Origin: Brevibacillus porteri
GTDB taxonomy: Bacteria; Bacillota; Bacilli; Brevibacillales; Brevibacillaceae
Reading direction: 5' to 3'
Length of the DNA stretch: 64,000 nt
NCBI RefSeq assembly: GCF_003013475.1
Contig: NZ_PXZO01000039.1
Coordinates: 1-64,000, forward strand
Notes under the pieces: generated by a model
Told to the model about the DNA's origin: nothing
Seen by the model: only the letters and a program-made list of their open reading frames with translations
Database searches by the model: none
Shown here: positions 1 to 7,794 of the stretch, in pieces
Position numbering within the stretch: the first letter of the stretch is position 1
Layout of the letters: the number at the start of each line of letters is the position of its first letter
Position numbers and translations under genes: made by a program

Positions 1-8
1 ACTCCCTC

Positions 9-376
9 CTACTCGATTTTCTGTTGCTCCGCAAGAAACCTCAAATATCTCACATGCTCTAAAGCCTTCTTTTTATCTTCCTCGCTTAGCTTTTCTAATT
101 CATAGAAGAATAAGCTTTCGTATTCGGAAAGAGGTTTGTCTTTCTTGGAGGAAGGGGAAGCTGTATCCTCCAAAATTCCGGCTTTCTCCAAAAGCTCCTC
201 ATATGTAACGCCATTTAGAAAAGCAGCAAGTACTTTCAAGGTCTCGTGTTTAGTTTTATAGGTACCACCTTCAATTCTATTAATTGTCGAATGGCTCACG
301 CCTGAAACATCCGTGAGTTCCCACTGGCTTCTGTATTCACTTTTTCTCTAATACCAGCAAAAAAACGCCGAATTAT
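9..376 (-). pseudogene. XRE/Cro-CI family regulator, frameshifted
   Basis: A GTG-initiated minus frame (9-299) encodes the second half of an XRE-type helix-turn-helix, containing the recognition helix 'GVSHSTINRIEGG', then a charged alpha-helical tail. The residues that should precede it (KSEYRSQWELTDVS) are open in the same frame back to a TAG at 348-350. The HTH start ('FFAGIREK') continues in the neighbouring frame at 341-376. Adding one base to the run of five T on the plus strand at 341-345 would join them into 'GIREKSEYRSQWELTDVSGVSHSTINRIEGG', split here only by the shift. The gene therefore looks broken by a one-base deletion in a homopolymer. The true N-terminus is unclear. A sequencing error or a recent mutation would look the same. 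Confidence 0.6.
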
Positions 377-561
377 TGGTGTATCAAGAAGCCAACTATT
401 GAGGGCGAAGCTTCCTGATGTTGACAAACGCTTTTCGCTGGGGAACGATTTCATCGCCAAAGTGCTGCAACTTTTCAAAATCGTACATTTGAAGATATCT
501 TTTTTGGATAAGGTGTCTCATATGTGTGACAAAGAGATATCAGCCTGAAAGGAGGCCATCA

Positions 562-780
562 ATGATCAAACCACCTAAAGGTATCGAATTCCATCGTGAG
601 TTCGCTTCTGATATGAAACGAATGGTCCATGCATTGGAGGTTCTATTTAAGTCAAAGCCAGCAGAACCAAAGGAAGCTACTGAGACAGATCAATCAGTAA
701 AGGGAAATAGCCTAAAGGAATACTGGACGACACTCACACAACTGCATAGAGCGCCGAAGAGCGGGAGAGAGAGAAGTTAG
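562..780 (+). CDS. Small hypothetical protein (72 aa)
   Basis: I do not recognise this protein. The ATG at 562 is chosen because an AAGGAGG lies at 549-555 with a 7-base spacer; an upstream in-frame ATG at 526 has no such site. The product is charged and soluble, with no signal peptide or membrane segment. It has a predicted helical N-terminal half (residues 8-32), then a polar Lys/Glu/Thr-rich middle and a basic C-terminus. It lies next to the broken XRE regulator on the opposite strand, an arrangement common in small accessory or phage-derived patches, but nothing here proves that origin. No partner gene follows it. Confidence 0.5.
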   Translation: MIKPPKGIEFHREFASDMKRMVHALEVLFKSKPAEPKEATETDQSVKGNSLKEYWTTLTQLHRAPKSGRERS

Positions 781-1119
781 GATCTGCGCCTAACGACATT
801 CCACCATTTCACCAGGTAAGGGTGATAACAAGGTCAAGGTGGGGTTACTGCCAAAATGATTTCTTTGGAAAAGCATACAAGACAGAAAATGACCAATATA
901 TAAGGATTATTGTTATGACAAAAGCGAAGAGATTCATTTTCGCAACGAAAACATAAAAGTAACAGTTGAATCGATGTTCAACTGCTCAAGTTCTACTGTT
1001 CTATGAAGTCCAGAATTAATGACTTTAGACAAGTTTGTATAAACGTTTAGGCAAAAGCTCCAATTTACTTGCCCACCCCCTCTATCTTTTCCTACCCTAT
1101 AACTAGAGGGGGAGAGAAC
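781..1119. other. Intergenic stretch, no gene seen
   Basis: This stretch of 339 bases between the small unknown gene and the YifB gene has no reading frame with a credible start and ribosome binding site. It is more AT-rich toward 880-1040. I see no clear terminator or repeat. The promoter for the downstream gene presumably lies in its second half, but no convincing -35/-10 pair could be picked by eye. Confidence 0.4.
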
Positions 1120-2664
1120 ATGTACGCATGCAGTTATTCAGGCACGGTGCTTGGCATAGATGGAATGGTCGTCACTGTCGAAACAGACATAGCAAATGGC
1201 TTGCCTCAATTCGATTTGGTCGGACTGGGTGGTTCAGCAGTAAAAGAAGCGCGAGATCGTGTTCGTGCTGCCCTGCGCAACGCAGGATACGACTACCCAA
1301 TGCAGCGGATCACCGTTAATCTAGCACCAGCAGACCAGCGCAAGGAAGGTTCTGGTTTCGATCTAGCTATTGCGTTCGGTATTTTACTTGCCTCGAAGCA
1401 AATGCTCCCTAGACCAGAGAGAATCCTCGTTCTTGGAGAATTGGCATTAGACGGTTCTCTTCGCCCTGTAACGGGTGTACTCCCCATTTTGCTAGAAGCT
1501 AAAAATGTAGGATTTACCCACGTGATTCTCCCCGAACAAAATGCAGCGGAAGCACAGCTCGTCGACATTACCGTATTGCCTGCGAGTAATTTGGAAGAGG
1601 CCGTGAACTACTGGAAAGAAGGACTTCATAGTAAGAACTCAGACTTGATTTTTTCCGAATCGGAAACAGGCAAGACGAATACGAACCAGCTACCTCCCGA
1701 CTTTGCCAATGTTTACGGACAGCAATTTGTAAAACGTGGCTTGGAGATCGCAGCAGCTGGATTTCATAATGTGATATTGGTGGGGCCTCCAGGTTCAGGG
1801 AAAACCCTTTTAGCTACTTGCCTGCCTGGTATCATGCCGAACATGACCATTCATGAATCTTACGAAGTGACGAAAATATACAGTATTGCTGGTCAATTGA
1901 AGCGGGAGAGTGGGCTCGTCGAGGAGCGACCTTTTCGTGCTCCGCACCATACAATTACCGCTACTGCACTGATTGGCGGTGGTGCGCAAATCCCGCGTCC
2001 CGGAGAGTGTAGCTTGTCTCACGGCGGAATTCTCTTTCTTGATGAGATGCCCGAGTTTTCTCGACATGTATTAGAGGTATTACGCCAGCCGCTAGAATCA
2101 GGGGCTGTTACGATTGGACGATCTAAGCAGGTTTTTACCTTTCCTGCTCGGTTTCTGTTAATTGGTTCGTGCAATCCTTGCCCTTGTGGATTCTTCGGTA
2201 CTCGAGAGAAGCAAACCTGCTCATGCTCTCCCCAACAAATCTACAAATACCGCTCAAAGCTCTCAGGTCCCTTGCTAGACCGTATCGATCTGCACATCGA
2301 GGTGCCGAGAGTACCAGTTCAACTTCTTCACAAAAGAAAAGCAGAGGAATCCTCAAAAGACATACAGCAACGAGTAGAGCAAGCGAGGGCTGTCCAATGC
2401 GAAAGATACCACTATCGTCCAGGATGTCCTTTTAACAGTGTGATGAATGGAGAAGAGTTGCGCCAATTTGCTCAACTGGATAAGGAAGGACAGGAGATGC
2501 TGCAGCTTGCCTTCGAGACATTAGGTTTGAGTGCAAGAGCATACGATAGAATTGTAAAAGTGGCGAGGACAATTGCAGATTTAGATGGGGCCGGCCGTGT
2601 AGATGCTGCACATGTAGCAGAAGCAATTCGCTACAGAGCCTTGGACCGAGGGCTACTTTTTTAA
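1120..2664 (+). CDS. yifB: YifB/ComM-family magnesium-chelatase-like AAA+ ATPase
   Basis: This is a 514-residue protein of normal length for the YifB (ComM) family. Residues 1-160 form the N-terminal ChlI-type domain with the typical 'GLPQFDLVGL' and 'NLAPAD' segments. The AAA+ core follows, with Walker A 'GPPGSGKT' near residue 221 and Walker B 'FLDEMPEF' near 308. A cysteine cluster (SCNPCPCGFFG...CSCS) lies near 350-368, and a C-terminal helical Mg-chelatase domain closes the protein. ComM in Gram-negatives is a hexameric helicase aiding branch migration in natural transformation; the role in Bacillota is less clear. The ATG at 1120 is chosen over an upstream ATG at 1069 because 'AGAGGGGGAGAG' precedes it. 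DprA, another transformation factor, is encoded about 9 kb away. Confidence 0.9.
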   Translation: MYACSYSGTVLGIDGMVVTVETDIANGLPQFDLVGLGGSAVKEARDRVRAALRNAGYDYPMQRITVNLAPADQRKEGSGFDLAIAFGILLASKQMLPRPERILVLGELALDGSLRPVTGVLPILLEAKNVGFTHVILPEQNAAEAQLVDITVLPASNLEEAVNYWKEGLHSKNSDLIFSESETGKTNTNQLPPDFANVYGQQFVKRGLEIAAAGFHNVILVGPPGSGKTLLATCLPGIMPNMTIHESYEVTKIYSIAGQLKRESGLVEERPFRAPHHTITATALIGGGAQIPRPGECSLSHGGILFLDEMPEFSRHVLEVLRQPLESGAVTIGRSKQVFTFPARFLLIGSCNPCPCGFFGTREKQTCSCSPQQIYKYRSKLSGPLLDRIDLHIEVPRVPVQLLHKRKAEESSKDIQQRVEQARAVQCERYHYRPGCPFNSVMNGEELRQFAQLDKEGQEMLQLAFETLGLSARAYDRIVKVARTIADLDGAGRVDAAHVAEAIRYRALDRGLLF

Positions 2665-2726
2665 ACTTAAGAGATTACAAAATGCTAGATAGAATGGAAA
2701 AATTAATTCTTTCAGCAGTGAATCAA

Positions 2727-2912
2727 CTACCTTGCCATAATAAGCAATCCATAGGAAAACAAGATCCATACGATCAGCAATGACCCAAAAACTGCATTTC
2801 GCCTATAATCCTTATTGTTGACAATTTTCTTCATAATAAATGTAAAGTTAACAAAGAACAAAATAGCTAGAATAGGATTAAGGTACAATGCAGATAAAGC
2901 AATGAATACCAT
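2727..2912 (-). CDS. Small two-segment membrane protein (61 aa)
   Basis: I do not recognise this protein. Its 61 residues form two hydrophobic segments, at about 2-27 and 42-59, joined by a short basic loop (KKIVNNKDYRR). This suggests a hairpin in the membrane with the loop in the cytoplasm. The ATG at 2912 is preferred to a TTG at 2930 because the bases between them contain GAGGTG, a ribosome binding site six bases before the ATG. The gene points away from the YifB gene, tail to tail, with 62 bases between the stop codons and no obvious terminator. Confidence 0.55.
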   Translation of the reverse strand: MVFIALSALYLNPILAILFFVNFTFIMKKIVNNKDYRRNAVFGSLLIVWILFSYGLLIMAR

Positions 2913-3211
2913 ATTGTTCACCTCATCCAAATTATACCATATCTTTCTGGATGATTATCAATATGCGCAGTTTGAATCAGTATGCTGATCATGCTCCTTC
3001 TTTGTTCCCCGACTTTTGTTGCTCCGATGCACAGTTTGCTTTTCTGCATGGTCACGTCTACATAGATGACATCGCTTGTCCAAATGCCAAATAGTCAAAT
3101 ATTCGAGAAAAATCGGTTAGTCTGCATGTGCCTAATAAATGAACACAGCACATACAGACTAACTACTCCACTACCAATTAAGTAACAGTAAGCACTTTTT
3201 AAACATAACCC
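2913..3211. other. Intergenic stretch, no convincing gene
   Basis: About 300 bases lie between two minus-strand genes. A minus-strand frame stays open for roughly 58 codons from about 3106 to 2932, but it has no ribosome binding site or clear start and I cannot link it to a family. It could be a decayed gene fragment. The promoter of the 61-aa membrane protein should lie here. Confidence 0.35.
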
Positions 3212-3520
3212 CTATACAATCGTAACAACATAAAACACAAACTCCCCGCAATCCCCACTATCCCAAGGCCGACAATGCTTCAAAGAAATCGACGTCATTC
3301 CCCGTCGCAAAGCCTGAAAGGACATCACCTGATGGCCCTCTTGCCCAATACGAGCTGGCGATGGTGGAGGAACAAAATGATTCGCATACAACGATAAAAA
3401 GCGAGCATCCACCGGATTAGACAAGTCCCACTGGTAGCCGGTTGAGGGATTTGCCACTAGCGTAATCGTGAATAAGTGGCCTTCCTGCACTTGTAATGTA
3501 TACGTTGAGGTTTTGACCAC
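3212..3520 (-). CDS. Chagasin-like cysteine protease inhibitor (I42 family)
   Basis: The product carries the three inhibitory loop signatures of the I42 chagasin family: 'NPSTGYQW' (residues 24-31), a glycine loop leading to 'FQALRRG' and 'RPW' near the end. These loops plug the active-site cleft of papain-like cysteine proteases. I start it at a GTG (3518-3520) because GGGAGGAAGG sits just upstream, giving a 102-aa cytoplasmic protein. The frame stays open upstream to an ATG at 3682 (156 aa). That longer form would add a hydrophobic stretch (FFLLVSSLAASKLF) that could export it, but it has no ribosome binding site. No protease gene is adjacent, so the target is unknown. Confidence 0.75.
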   Translation of the reverse strand: MVKTSTYTLQVQEGHLFTITLVANPSTGYQWDLSNPVDARFLSLYANHFVPPPSPARIGQEGHQVMSFQALRRGMTSISLKHCRPWDSGDCGEFVFYVVTIV

Positions 3521-4013
3521 TGGCCTTCCTCCCTTTGGATGAAGTCGATCCCCATTTCCCATACCATATGAAAAAAGCTTGCTAGCTGCTAACGACGAAA
3601 CAAGCAGAAAAAATTTAATTTCATTAATTGCATGAAATTCATTTCTCTTACAAGTTGTGGAATTACTTGATACATCTATCATTTTGCGAATATATAACGA
3701 TAGAAAATAGCTATTATACGTACAATGTTCCTAATTAATTTGAAACAATTAGTATGATCTGGAAAGGAATATGCAAGATGTTGGCGAATAAGTAGGGACA
3801 AAGACATATATTGTCGAAATGCCTGATGATATTTGTAATCTTTATTACCTAGATATTGTTATGACTAGAAGTATCCTAAAGAGAGTGGAATCTCTTTTGC
3901 TCGCGTGCATGTAGGTACATTTCCCAGCACTTCCAGGTTGCGCAGAATTTCTCTCGCTTGGAAGAAGCTTTTTCTTTGTGTTCATACTTGCTAGGAAAGG
4001 GAAAGGAAAATTG
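3521..4013. other. Intergenic region between divergent genes
   Basis: AT-rich DNA separates the protease inhibitor (minus) from the EAL gene (plus). It should hold promoters for both. The first 160 bases stay open in the inhibitor frame. A small stem-loop with a 7-bp perfect stem (AAAGAGA/TCTCTTT) lies at 3878-3897; it is followed by only one more T, so it is a weak terminator at best. I saw no cyclic-di-GMP riboswitch consensus. Confidence 0.35.
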
Positions 4014-4736
4014 ATGGAGAGCATTCCAGATTTATTTAAGAAAAAAGAGTACTATCACGCATTTCAGCCCATATGTCAACTTCCTGAGAGAAGTAGAATA
4101 GGGTATGAAGTATTACTTCGCAGTAAAGCGGGGACCTATCCAGAGGCATTGTTTTCTTTGGCAAAGGAAAACAAAAAGCTGCCAGAACTCGACGCCAATT
4201 CCTTGCATTATGCGCTCTCGACTTTTTTTCATTCGTCGATCGAACACAAAAACGAGCTTTTATTTGTGAACATTTTTCCTTCTACCATCATAGAAGACAC
4301 ATTTCCTAGCTTCATTCAAAAGATCGCTCGTTCCTTTCGTCCCTTTTTGAACCAAATCGTTTTGGAAATCAACGAATCGATTATGGAAGGAGAATGTTGG
4401 AGCGAACCCATTTTTACACGCCGCATAGCTGAATTGAAAAAGATGGGGTTCTTAATTGCGTTGGATGATGTAGGAGATGGCGCGAATATATTCAGTAAAA
4501 TCGAAGATATTTCACCTGATTACATCAAGATTGATCGTTTTTTTTCGCAAGAGCTCTCGAGTTCATTAGAAAAGCAAAAGACTGTAAAATTGTTTGTCGA
4601 ATTTTGTAAAGATGCACCTCAACTCATTCTCGAAGGAGTTGAGGAAGAAGAGGATTTTGCTTGTGCTTCTTTATTGGGCGTTGCAATCGGCCAGGGATAC
4701 TTGTTTGGTAAACCAGGCAGTTTGCCGGACGAATAA
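4014..4736 (+). CDS. EAL-domain protein, likely c-di-GMP phosphodiesterase or receptor
   Basis: This 241-residue protein is an EAL domain with no sensor module. The signature residues are present: 'EVL' in place of EAL (about 31), 'FVNIFPS' with the metal-binding Asn, 'LEINE', 'LDDVGDG' (about 150), 'YIKID', 'EGVE' and 'GQGYLFGKP'. The full set of acidic, Asn, Lys and Gln residues suggests it could cut cyclic di-GMP to pGpG, although catalysis is not proved and some such stand-alone proteins only bind. The ATG at 4014 is used because purine-rich AGGGAAAGGA precedes it. It leads a cassette with an unknown protein and a CBS-GGDEF protein, with 29 bases to the next gene. Confidence 0.85.
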   Translation: MESIPDLFKKKEYYHAFQPICQLPERSRIGYEVLLRSKAGTYPEALFSLAKENKKLPELDANSLHYALSTFFHSSIEHKNELLFVNIFPSTIIEDTFPSFIQKIARSFRPFLNQIVLEINESIMEGECWSEPIFTRRIAELKKMGFLIALDDVGDGANIFSKIEDISPDYIKIDRFFSQELSSSLEKQKTVKLFVEFCKDAPQLILEGVEEEEDFACASLLGVAIGQGYLFGKPGSLPDE

Positions 4737-4765
4737 GAGGGCAATGCAGAATTGGAGGAATTTTT

Positions 4766-5122
4766 ATGGCTAGTGATAACAACGTATATTCTCGGAAAGC
4801 AACGCTTTCCTTAAAAATATCCGAGTTTGAAGTCCCTCCGATGCAGGATCTGTTGATCATCGGGCGGAAAGCGCCAATTGGTCCTGAGGCTGTAAGGAGA
4901 ATGGCGGATGCACTTTCACCAGAGCAGTTTACTTTACTGAAAATGAATCATCCAAAGATTGAGGCGGTTTTGTTAAGAAATACCCTTTTGCAAATGATAG
5001 ATGAAAAATTGCTGATGAAAATCATTCTGGAAGAAGCAGAGCGTATGATTAGCGACTCTATGGTTCTGCGATCTGAGTTGAAAATAGCATTGTCTGTTCA
5101 ACGAGAGGTGGATCTATTATGA
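4766..5122 (+). CDS. Hypothetical protein in c-di-GMP cassette (118 aa)
   Basis: I do not recognise this family. The protein has 118 residues, is soluble, and looks helical from about residue 40 on, with Leu/Met-rich amphipathic helices (for example 'LLQMIDEKLLMKIILEE'). The N-terminal part contains 'FEVPPMQDLLIIGRKAPIGPEAV'-type sequence, split here at its centre. A TTGGAGG site lies just before the ATG. Its stop overlaps the next start in an ATGA, so it is very probably translationally coupled to the CBS-GGDEF gene. Position between an EAL and a GGDEF protein suggests an adaptor or output partner of the same signalling unit; that is inference from context only. Confidence 0.6.
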   Translation: MASDNNVYSRKATLSLKISEFEVPPMQDLLIIGRKAPIGPEAVRRMADALSPEQFTLLKMNHPKIEAVLLRNTLLQMIDEKLLMKIILEEAERMISDSMVLRSELKIALSVQREVDLL

Positions 5123-5931
5123 ACATCTCCGACATCATGACGACGACGATTTGTACCATCACCTCTGACAAAAGTGTCTCTTATGCGGCGGAGCGAATGA
5201 ACGAATCTCATGTTGATTCGTTAGTTGTCATGGATCACGGAGAGGTACTGGGAATGGTTACGACGAGAGATGTTTTGTCAGCTCATCCAAACCGAATCGT
5301 TGCCGATGCCATGAGTAGTCAGCCGTTCTATCTGTCAGCCAATCACAATGTATGGGAGGCTTATCACGCGCTTCATCAAGAACAAAATGGGCTTGCTTTG
5401 GTCAAACAAGAGGATCAACTGATCGGATTCATCACAAAAGAAATCGTAGAGATGAAAATAGCAGAATATCGAGACCCATTATCGGGTTTGTATCGCGCTC
5501 CATACATCCAGTTTATTGGGGAAAATTTTTTAAAGGAGCGAAAACCTTTCCATTTGCTTTTTATCGATTTGAACGACTTTGGCCGAATTAATAAGCTGCA
5601 TGGCCATCCCTTCGGAGATGATGTCATTCGCACCTATTCTTCGGTCCTCTCTTCTTTGGCTGAAGAACAGGGTGATTACTTATGTCGTTATGCAGGGGAC
5701 GAGTTTGTTTTGATCTCTACGATTTCCGATGAACAGATTCAGGAATACATTACGCTTATTACACGTCCAACCAACGTTCTGGATGTCTTCGTATCTGCAG
5801 CTGTTGGTCATGTGAACGGGTACAATACACCAGACTTCTTCGCCAGATCCTGGCGGGAATTAATCGCTGAAGCAAGTTTAGGCTCTTCAGCTGCCAAATT
5901 ATCCAAATCACTTTCTTCCACGGTCGGATAG
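5119..5931 (+). CDS. CBS-pair plus GGDEF (AGDEF) protein, likely diguanylate cyclase
   Basis: The protein has 270 residues. Residues 5-113 are two CBS domains, which commonly sense adenine nucleotides. Residues 118-265 form a GGDEF domain. The metal-binding segment 'FIDLNDFGRINKLHGH' is intact and the signature loop is 'RYAGDEF' (192-196). AGDEF variants are known to be active in some cyclases. The Arg of the inhibitory RxxD I-site is not present five residues before the signature, so product inhibition at that site is unlikely. The C-terminal end is divergent. Its ATG overlaps the previous stop by four bases. There are no membrane segments, so this is a cytosolic enzyme or receptor. Confidence 0.85.
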   Translation: MNISDIMTTTICTITSDKSVSYAAERMNESHVDSLVVMDHGEVLGMVTTRDVLSAHPNRIVADAMSSQPFYLSANHNVWEAYHALHQEQNGLALVKQEDQLIGFITKEIVEMKIAEYRDPLSGLYRAPYIQFIGENFLKERKPFHLLFIDLNDFGRINKLHGHPFGDDVIRTYSSVLSSLAEEQGDYLCRYAGDEFVLISTISDEQIQEYITLITRPTNVLDVFVSAAVGHVNGYNTPDFFARSWRELIAEASLGSSAAKLSKSLSSTVG

Positions 5932-6054
5932 GAAAAGTATAGTTTGCCAACAATGCGCATACACTTTTGGACAGGCTAAGATCTTTCATTGCAACCAATT
6001 ATTTTATGGTACGTAATATATAATGTGAATAGATCGATATGAGGAGGCAATGAC

Positions 6055-6369
6055 ATGATTGTAACTACTACCAGCATGATCCAAGGAAAAGAAGTGGAAG
6101 AGTATCTGGAAATCGTCAGTGGAGAGGTAATCATGGGTGCAAACGTAGTCCGTGACTTTCTCGCAGGGATTACGGACATCATCGGGGGCAGAAGTGGCTC
6201 GTATGAGAGCAAGCTCGCAGAAGGTCGTGAACTGGCCTTGCGTGAAATGAAAGAAAAAGCACGGGTATTAGGTGCAAATGCAGTGATTGGGGTTGATCTC
6301 GACTTCGAAACATTGCGAGAAGGTATGATGATGGTTATTGCCACAGGCACAGCTGTCCGTGTGAAGTAA
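6055..6369 (+). CDS. ybjQ: YbjQ / UPF0145 family protein
   Basis: A 104-residue protein of the YbjQ/UPF0145 (DUF74) family, recognisable from the '[11 protein letters not shown]' start, the '[12 protein letters not shown]' segment and the '[15 protein letters not shown]' block followed by '[10 protein letters not shown]'. Members form homopentamers and have no established enzymatic role; heavy-metal binding has been suggested. A GAGGAGG site lies ten bases before the ATG. A TATAAT at 6019-6024 may be the -10 of its promoter, but the -35 is poor. It is followed directly by a terminator, so it appears to be a single-gene unit. Confidence 0.85.
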   Translation: MIVTTTSMIQGKEVEEYLEIVSGEVIMGANVVRDFLAGITDIIGGRSGSYESKLAEGRELALREMKEKARVLGANAVIGVDLDFETLREGMMMVIATGTAVRVK

Positions 6370-6397
6370 GCCGGTAAACACCCGGCTTTCTTTTTTT
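6368..6397 (+). terminator. Rho-independent terminator after ybjQ
   Basis: A 7-bp perfect stem (AAGCCGG at 6368-6374, CCGGCTT at 6382-6388) encloses a 7-base loop and runs into an interrupted T tract up to 6397. It begins inside the ybjQ stop codon. Confidence 0.85.
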
Positions 6398-6440
6398 ACG
6401 GAAAGCGGTCGTAATACATAGCGAGCAAGGAGAAGTGAGC

Positions 6441-6779
6441 ATGCAAGTACAAAAAACTCTTCAGGATTTATCGAATAGAATAAATGACCAGCCACAAGGG
6501 ATCACTGGATTACATGCGATTTATCATTTTGTCCTAAGTGGAGAAGAGGGGGGCACCTACGAGATTGTTTTTGCCGATAATCAGGCGGACTACACGCTGG
6601 GTGTGACCAGGGAAGCAGGCTGCAAGCTGGAGTTATCTGACAAAGATTTTATTAAGCTCGTAGAGGGACGCTTGAATCCCACTGTTGCTTTTGTAACGGG
6701 TAAGCTGAAAATAAGTGGAGAAATGGGACTTTCATTTAAATTGCAAACAATCTTACATCACTATCAAACACAAAAATAA
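6441..6779 (+). CDS. SCP2 sterol-binding-domain protein
   Basis: This 112-residue protein has the layout of a stand-alone SCP2 domain: an alpha/beta core with 'HFVLSGEEGGTYEIVF', a 'DxxLxVTxE' type strand and the conserved ending 'LVEGRLNPTVAFVTGKLKISG', given here in part. Bacterial single-domain SCP2 proteins bind hydrophobic ligands such as acyl chains; the physiological ligand is unknown. The ATG at 6441 is chosen because AAGGAGA lies seven bases upstream; an in-frame GTG at 6435 would be too close. It is a separate unit after the ybjQ terminator. Confidence 0.8.
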   Translation: MQVQKTLQDLSNRINDQPQGITGLHAIYHFVLSGEEGGTYEIVFADNQADYTLGVTREAGCKLELSDKDFIKLVEGRLNPTVAFVTGKLKISGEMGLSFKLQTILHHYQTQK

Positions 6780-6863
6780 CGAAAAAACTAGTCAATACTT
6801 TAAACGTTGCGTTAAAATATGACCAAACAATGACACCTACTCTAACACAAAACGAGGGGAAAC

Positions 6864-7757
6864 ATGCGCCATATTTGTTCATTGATTGCGAGTGTAAGCC
6901 AACTGGAAGAACAATCTGTGCGTTTTGATTTTTATCAAGAAATCAGACGACCCAAGCCAGAACGTCAGTTATTAAAGCATCATGCACAATTACCGCGTCA
7001 TTATTTCGATTATTTAATTCATTCAGGAGTATTGGATGTAGAAACAGATGCCCCTTATCAGCCGGGGAAGATCATGCCTGCTTCCATCGGTATGAACATA
7101 CGCTCGCTCGGTGGGAACGTATTGTTTGACATGTGCTTTGCTCCGCAAACATATAAATTGTGGCAAAACACAGATGCAAGCATAGAAGACCTTTCTCTGC
7201 CTGCTGATATATTTGAAGAATACGTCTATCGCTTAGGGGCAATCAGTCGCTTTCGCTATTTAGGCCGAATCGATGATCCCGTAACAGCAACAAAACTTGG
7301 TGAGAACGACATGATTGAATTCAAACGCGACTTTCTTTATTCGAAGACGGGAATTATTAAGTCTATTGTGGCGTTTGCGAATTCAAACAACGGGAATTTA
7401 TTTTTAGGCATTACCGATGAGGGAACAGTGTGCGGGATTGATCATGAGATCGAGCAGTATGGAGACCCGGACAAATACATTCTTGCCATTACGCAATACA
7501 TCCAAGATAAGACGTCACCGTTTGTGACCCCATTCCCAAAAATTTCGTTGAAAAAAATAGATGGGAAAACAGTGGTAGCTATCTTTGTTGAAGCCTCATC
7601 TGATTTGATTTGTGGTTTGGACAAAAACAATGAAAAGTACGTGGTGATTCGTACGAACAATCGCTCCGTTATTGTGAAAGATCCGCACCAAATTGGTGAA
7701 ATTTACGTGAAACGAAAGCTTGGCAGTGAGATCAGCCGTCGATTGGGACTTCTGTAG
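6864..7757 (+). CDS. AlbA_2 (Schlafen-like) domain protein
   Basis: This is a 297-residue protein. The C-terminal half (about 146-275) matches the AlbA_2 putative DNA/nucleic-acid-binding domain: 'NDMIEFKRDF', 'IVAFANSNNGNLFLGI', the 'DEGTVCGID' turn and a final 'KYVVIRTNNRSV' strand. The N-terminal 140 residues are unlike anything I recognise. They contain several aromatic and His residues (HYFDYLIHSGV) and may be a sensor or dimerisation part. Proteins with AlbA_2 are often regulators or parts of defence genes, but no nuclease or helicase is fused here. The start has a GAGGGG site. A lipoprotein gene follows after 37 bases on the same strand. Confidence 0.75.
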   Translation: MRHICSLIASVSQLEEQSVRFDFYQEIRRPKPERQLLKHHAQLPRHYFDYLIHSGVLDVETDAPYQPGKIMPASIGMNIRSLGGNVLFDMCFAPQTYKLWQNTDASIEDLSLPADIFEEYVYRLGAISRFRYLGRIDDPVTATKLGENDMIEFKRDFLYSKTGIIKSIVAFANSNNGNLFLGITDEGTVCGIDHEIEQYGDPDKYILAITQYIQDKTSPFVTPFPKISLKKIDGKTVVAIFVEASSDLICGLDKNNEKYVVIRTNNRSVIVKDPHQIGEIYVKRKLGSEISRRLGLL

Positions 7758-7794
7758 CGTTATCCTTACAGGAATACACGGGGAGGGTTACTGC

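Noticed and set aside
2931-3106. A minus-strand frame of about 58 codons
   Set aside because: No start codon with a ribosome binding site and no recognisable family; reported only as part of the intergenic note.
3521-4013. Cyclic-di-GMP riboswitch before the EAL gene
   Set aside because: The conserved core of the GEMM classes could not be found by eye.
5692-5706. AGDEF in place of GGDEF as evidence for a dead cyclase
   Set aside because: AGDEF is known in active enzymes and the metal-binding residues are intact, so activity cannot be excluded.
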